From Nitrosomonas sp. (lineage in GTDB: Bacteria > Pseudomonadota > Gammaproteobacteria > Burkholderiales > Nitrosomonadaceae): a DNA stretch of 51,698 bases. Positions 51,589 through 51,698 of this stretch are shown in pieces (the first letter of the stretch is position 1; every line of letters starts with the position of its first letter). The translations under genes were made by a program, and so were the position numbers. The stretch is from NCBI RefSeq assembly GCF_021731985.1, contig NZ_JAKFWH010000069.1:1-51698 (forward strand). The letters are read 5' to 3'. The notes below the pieces were generated by a model, which did no database searches, had not been told where the DNA came from, and was given only the letters and a program-made list of their open reading frames with translations.

Positions 51589-51698
51589 CTGTCCGGGTTT
51601 GTAGCACATGATCTGTCCGGATTATCTTTAGCCCAAGGAGGGTTTGAGATGAAACGGACAGAATGGCTACAGGAGACACGGAAGATGAGGTTTGAGGA
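51589..51698 (+). mobile_element. Left end of an insertion sequence, cut by window edge
   Basis: CTGTCCGGGTTT (51589-51600) and CTGTCCGGATTA (51613-51624) are direct repeats 24 bp apart, followed by a transposase start at 51649. This fits the terminal region of an IS whose body lies beyond the window. The exact end and target duplication cannot be seen. Confidence 0.5.
51649..51698 (+). CDS. Transposase, N-terminal fragment at window edge
   Basis: Seventeen codons, beginning MKRTEWLQETRKMRFEE, before the window ends. AGGAGG at 51636-51641 gives a strong ribosome-binding site. This N-terminus resembles helix-turn-helix transposases of the ISNCY or IS481-like groups, whose next residues form the DNA-binding domain. 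The family cannot be settled from this length. Confidence 0.55.
   Translation, partial: MKRTEWLQETRKMRFE

Noticed and set aside
51491..51679. 62-codon minus-strand frame with an apparent TGC lipobox.
   Set aside because: It overlaps the transposase start and IS repeats on the other strand and a better coding frame (50433 gene extension) on the same strand.

Overview
The window looks like a chromosome segment from a betaproteobacterium of the Nitrosomonas group. This is inferred from the core gene order carA-carB-greA-yhbY-rlmE-ftsH-folP-glmM, the protein sequences and the moderate G+C; no ammonia-oxidation gene lies in the window to confirm it. Most of the middle 45 kb is housekeeping DNA. 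The accessory material sits mainly at the two ends.

Left edge (1-2800): the tail of an IS4-type transposase abuts an AT-rich gene with a TIR domain, probably an immune or NADase effector that the insertion may have clipped. A REP-like hairpin, an exported protein of unknown function and a small PH-domain membrane protein follow. Positions 2831-18633 hold carbamoyl-phosphate synthase (carAB), greA, yhbY (opposite strand), rlmE, ftsH, folP, glmM, a stand-alone pstS behind a triple PHO box, cysG, nadC and a membrane-anchored glutamate-synthase-like protein. Positions 18830-26777 hold a large PAS/GGDEF/EAL signalling protein, clpB behind a clear sigma-32 promoter, and dapA-bamC.

Positions 26778-28198 look empty but contain three very small lipoprotein genes on the minus strand, with strong bidirectional terminators and a cluster of hairpins between them. 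Next comes a minus-strand group msrB-msrA-roxA. MsrB and MsrA both carry export signals, and roxA is broken by one base at a G10 tract. accA-tilS, rfbB-rfbD and sppA complete this block.

A complete rRNA operon is encoded on the minus strand (36301-41784), in the order P1-type promoter, boxA, 16S, tRNA-Ile(GAT), tRNA-Ala(TGC), boxA, 23S, 5S, terminator. The processing stalks of 16S and 23S are visible, and the 23S has an unusually long helix-9 hairpin. prfB follows with its autoregulatory +1 frameshift site. Two tightly overlapping gene groups come next: ispD-ispF-thpR and tsaB-rimI-udg.

Right edge (47299-51698): two tandem paralogous lipoproteins, a complete IS1595-family element with inverted repeats and a perfect 8-bp target duplication, an unrecognised protein whose reading frame runs into the end of another insertion sequence, and the first codons of that element's transposase. 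No CRISPR array, prophage or complete multi-gene defence system was seen. The least-described items are the TIR gene at the IS junction, the micro-lipoprotein cluster, the 23S helix-9 extension and the gene at 50433-51503.
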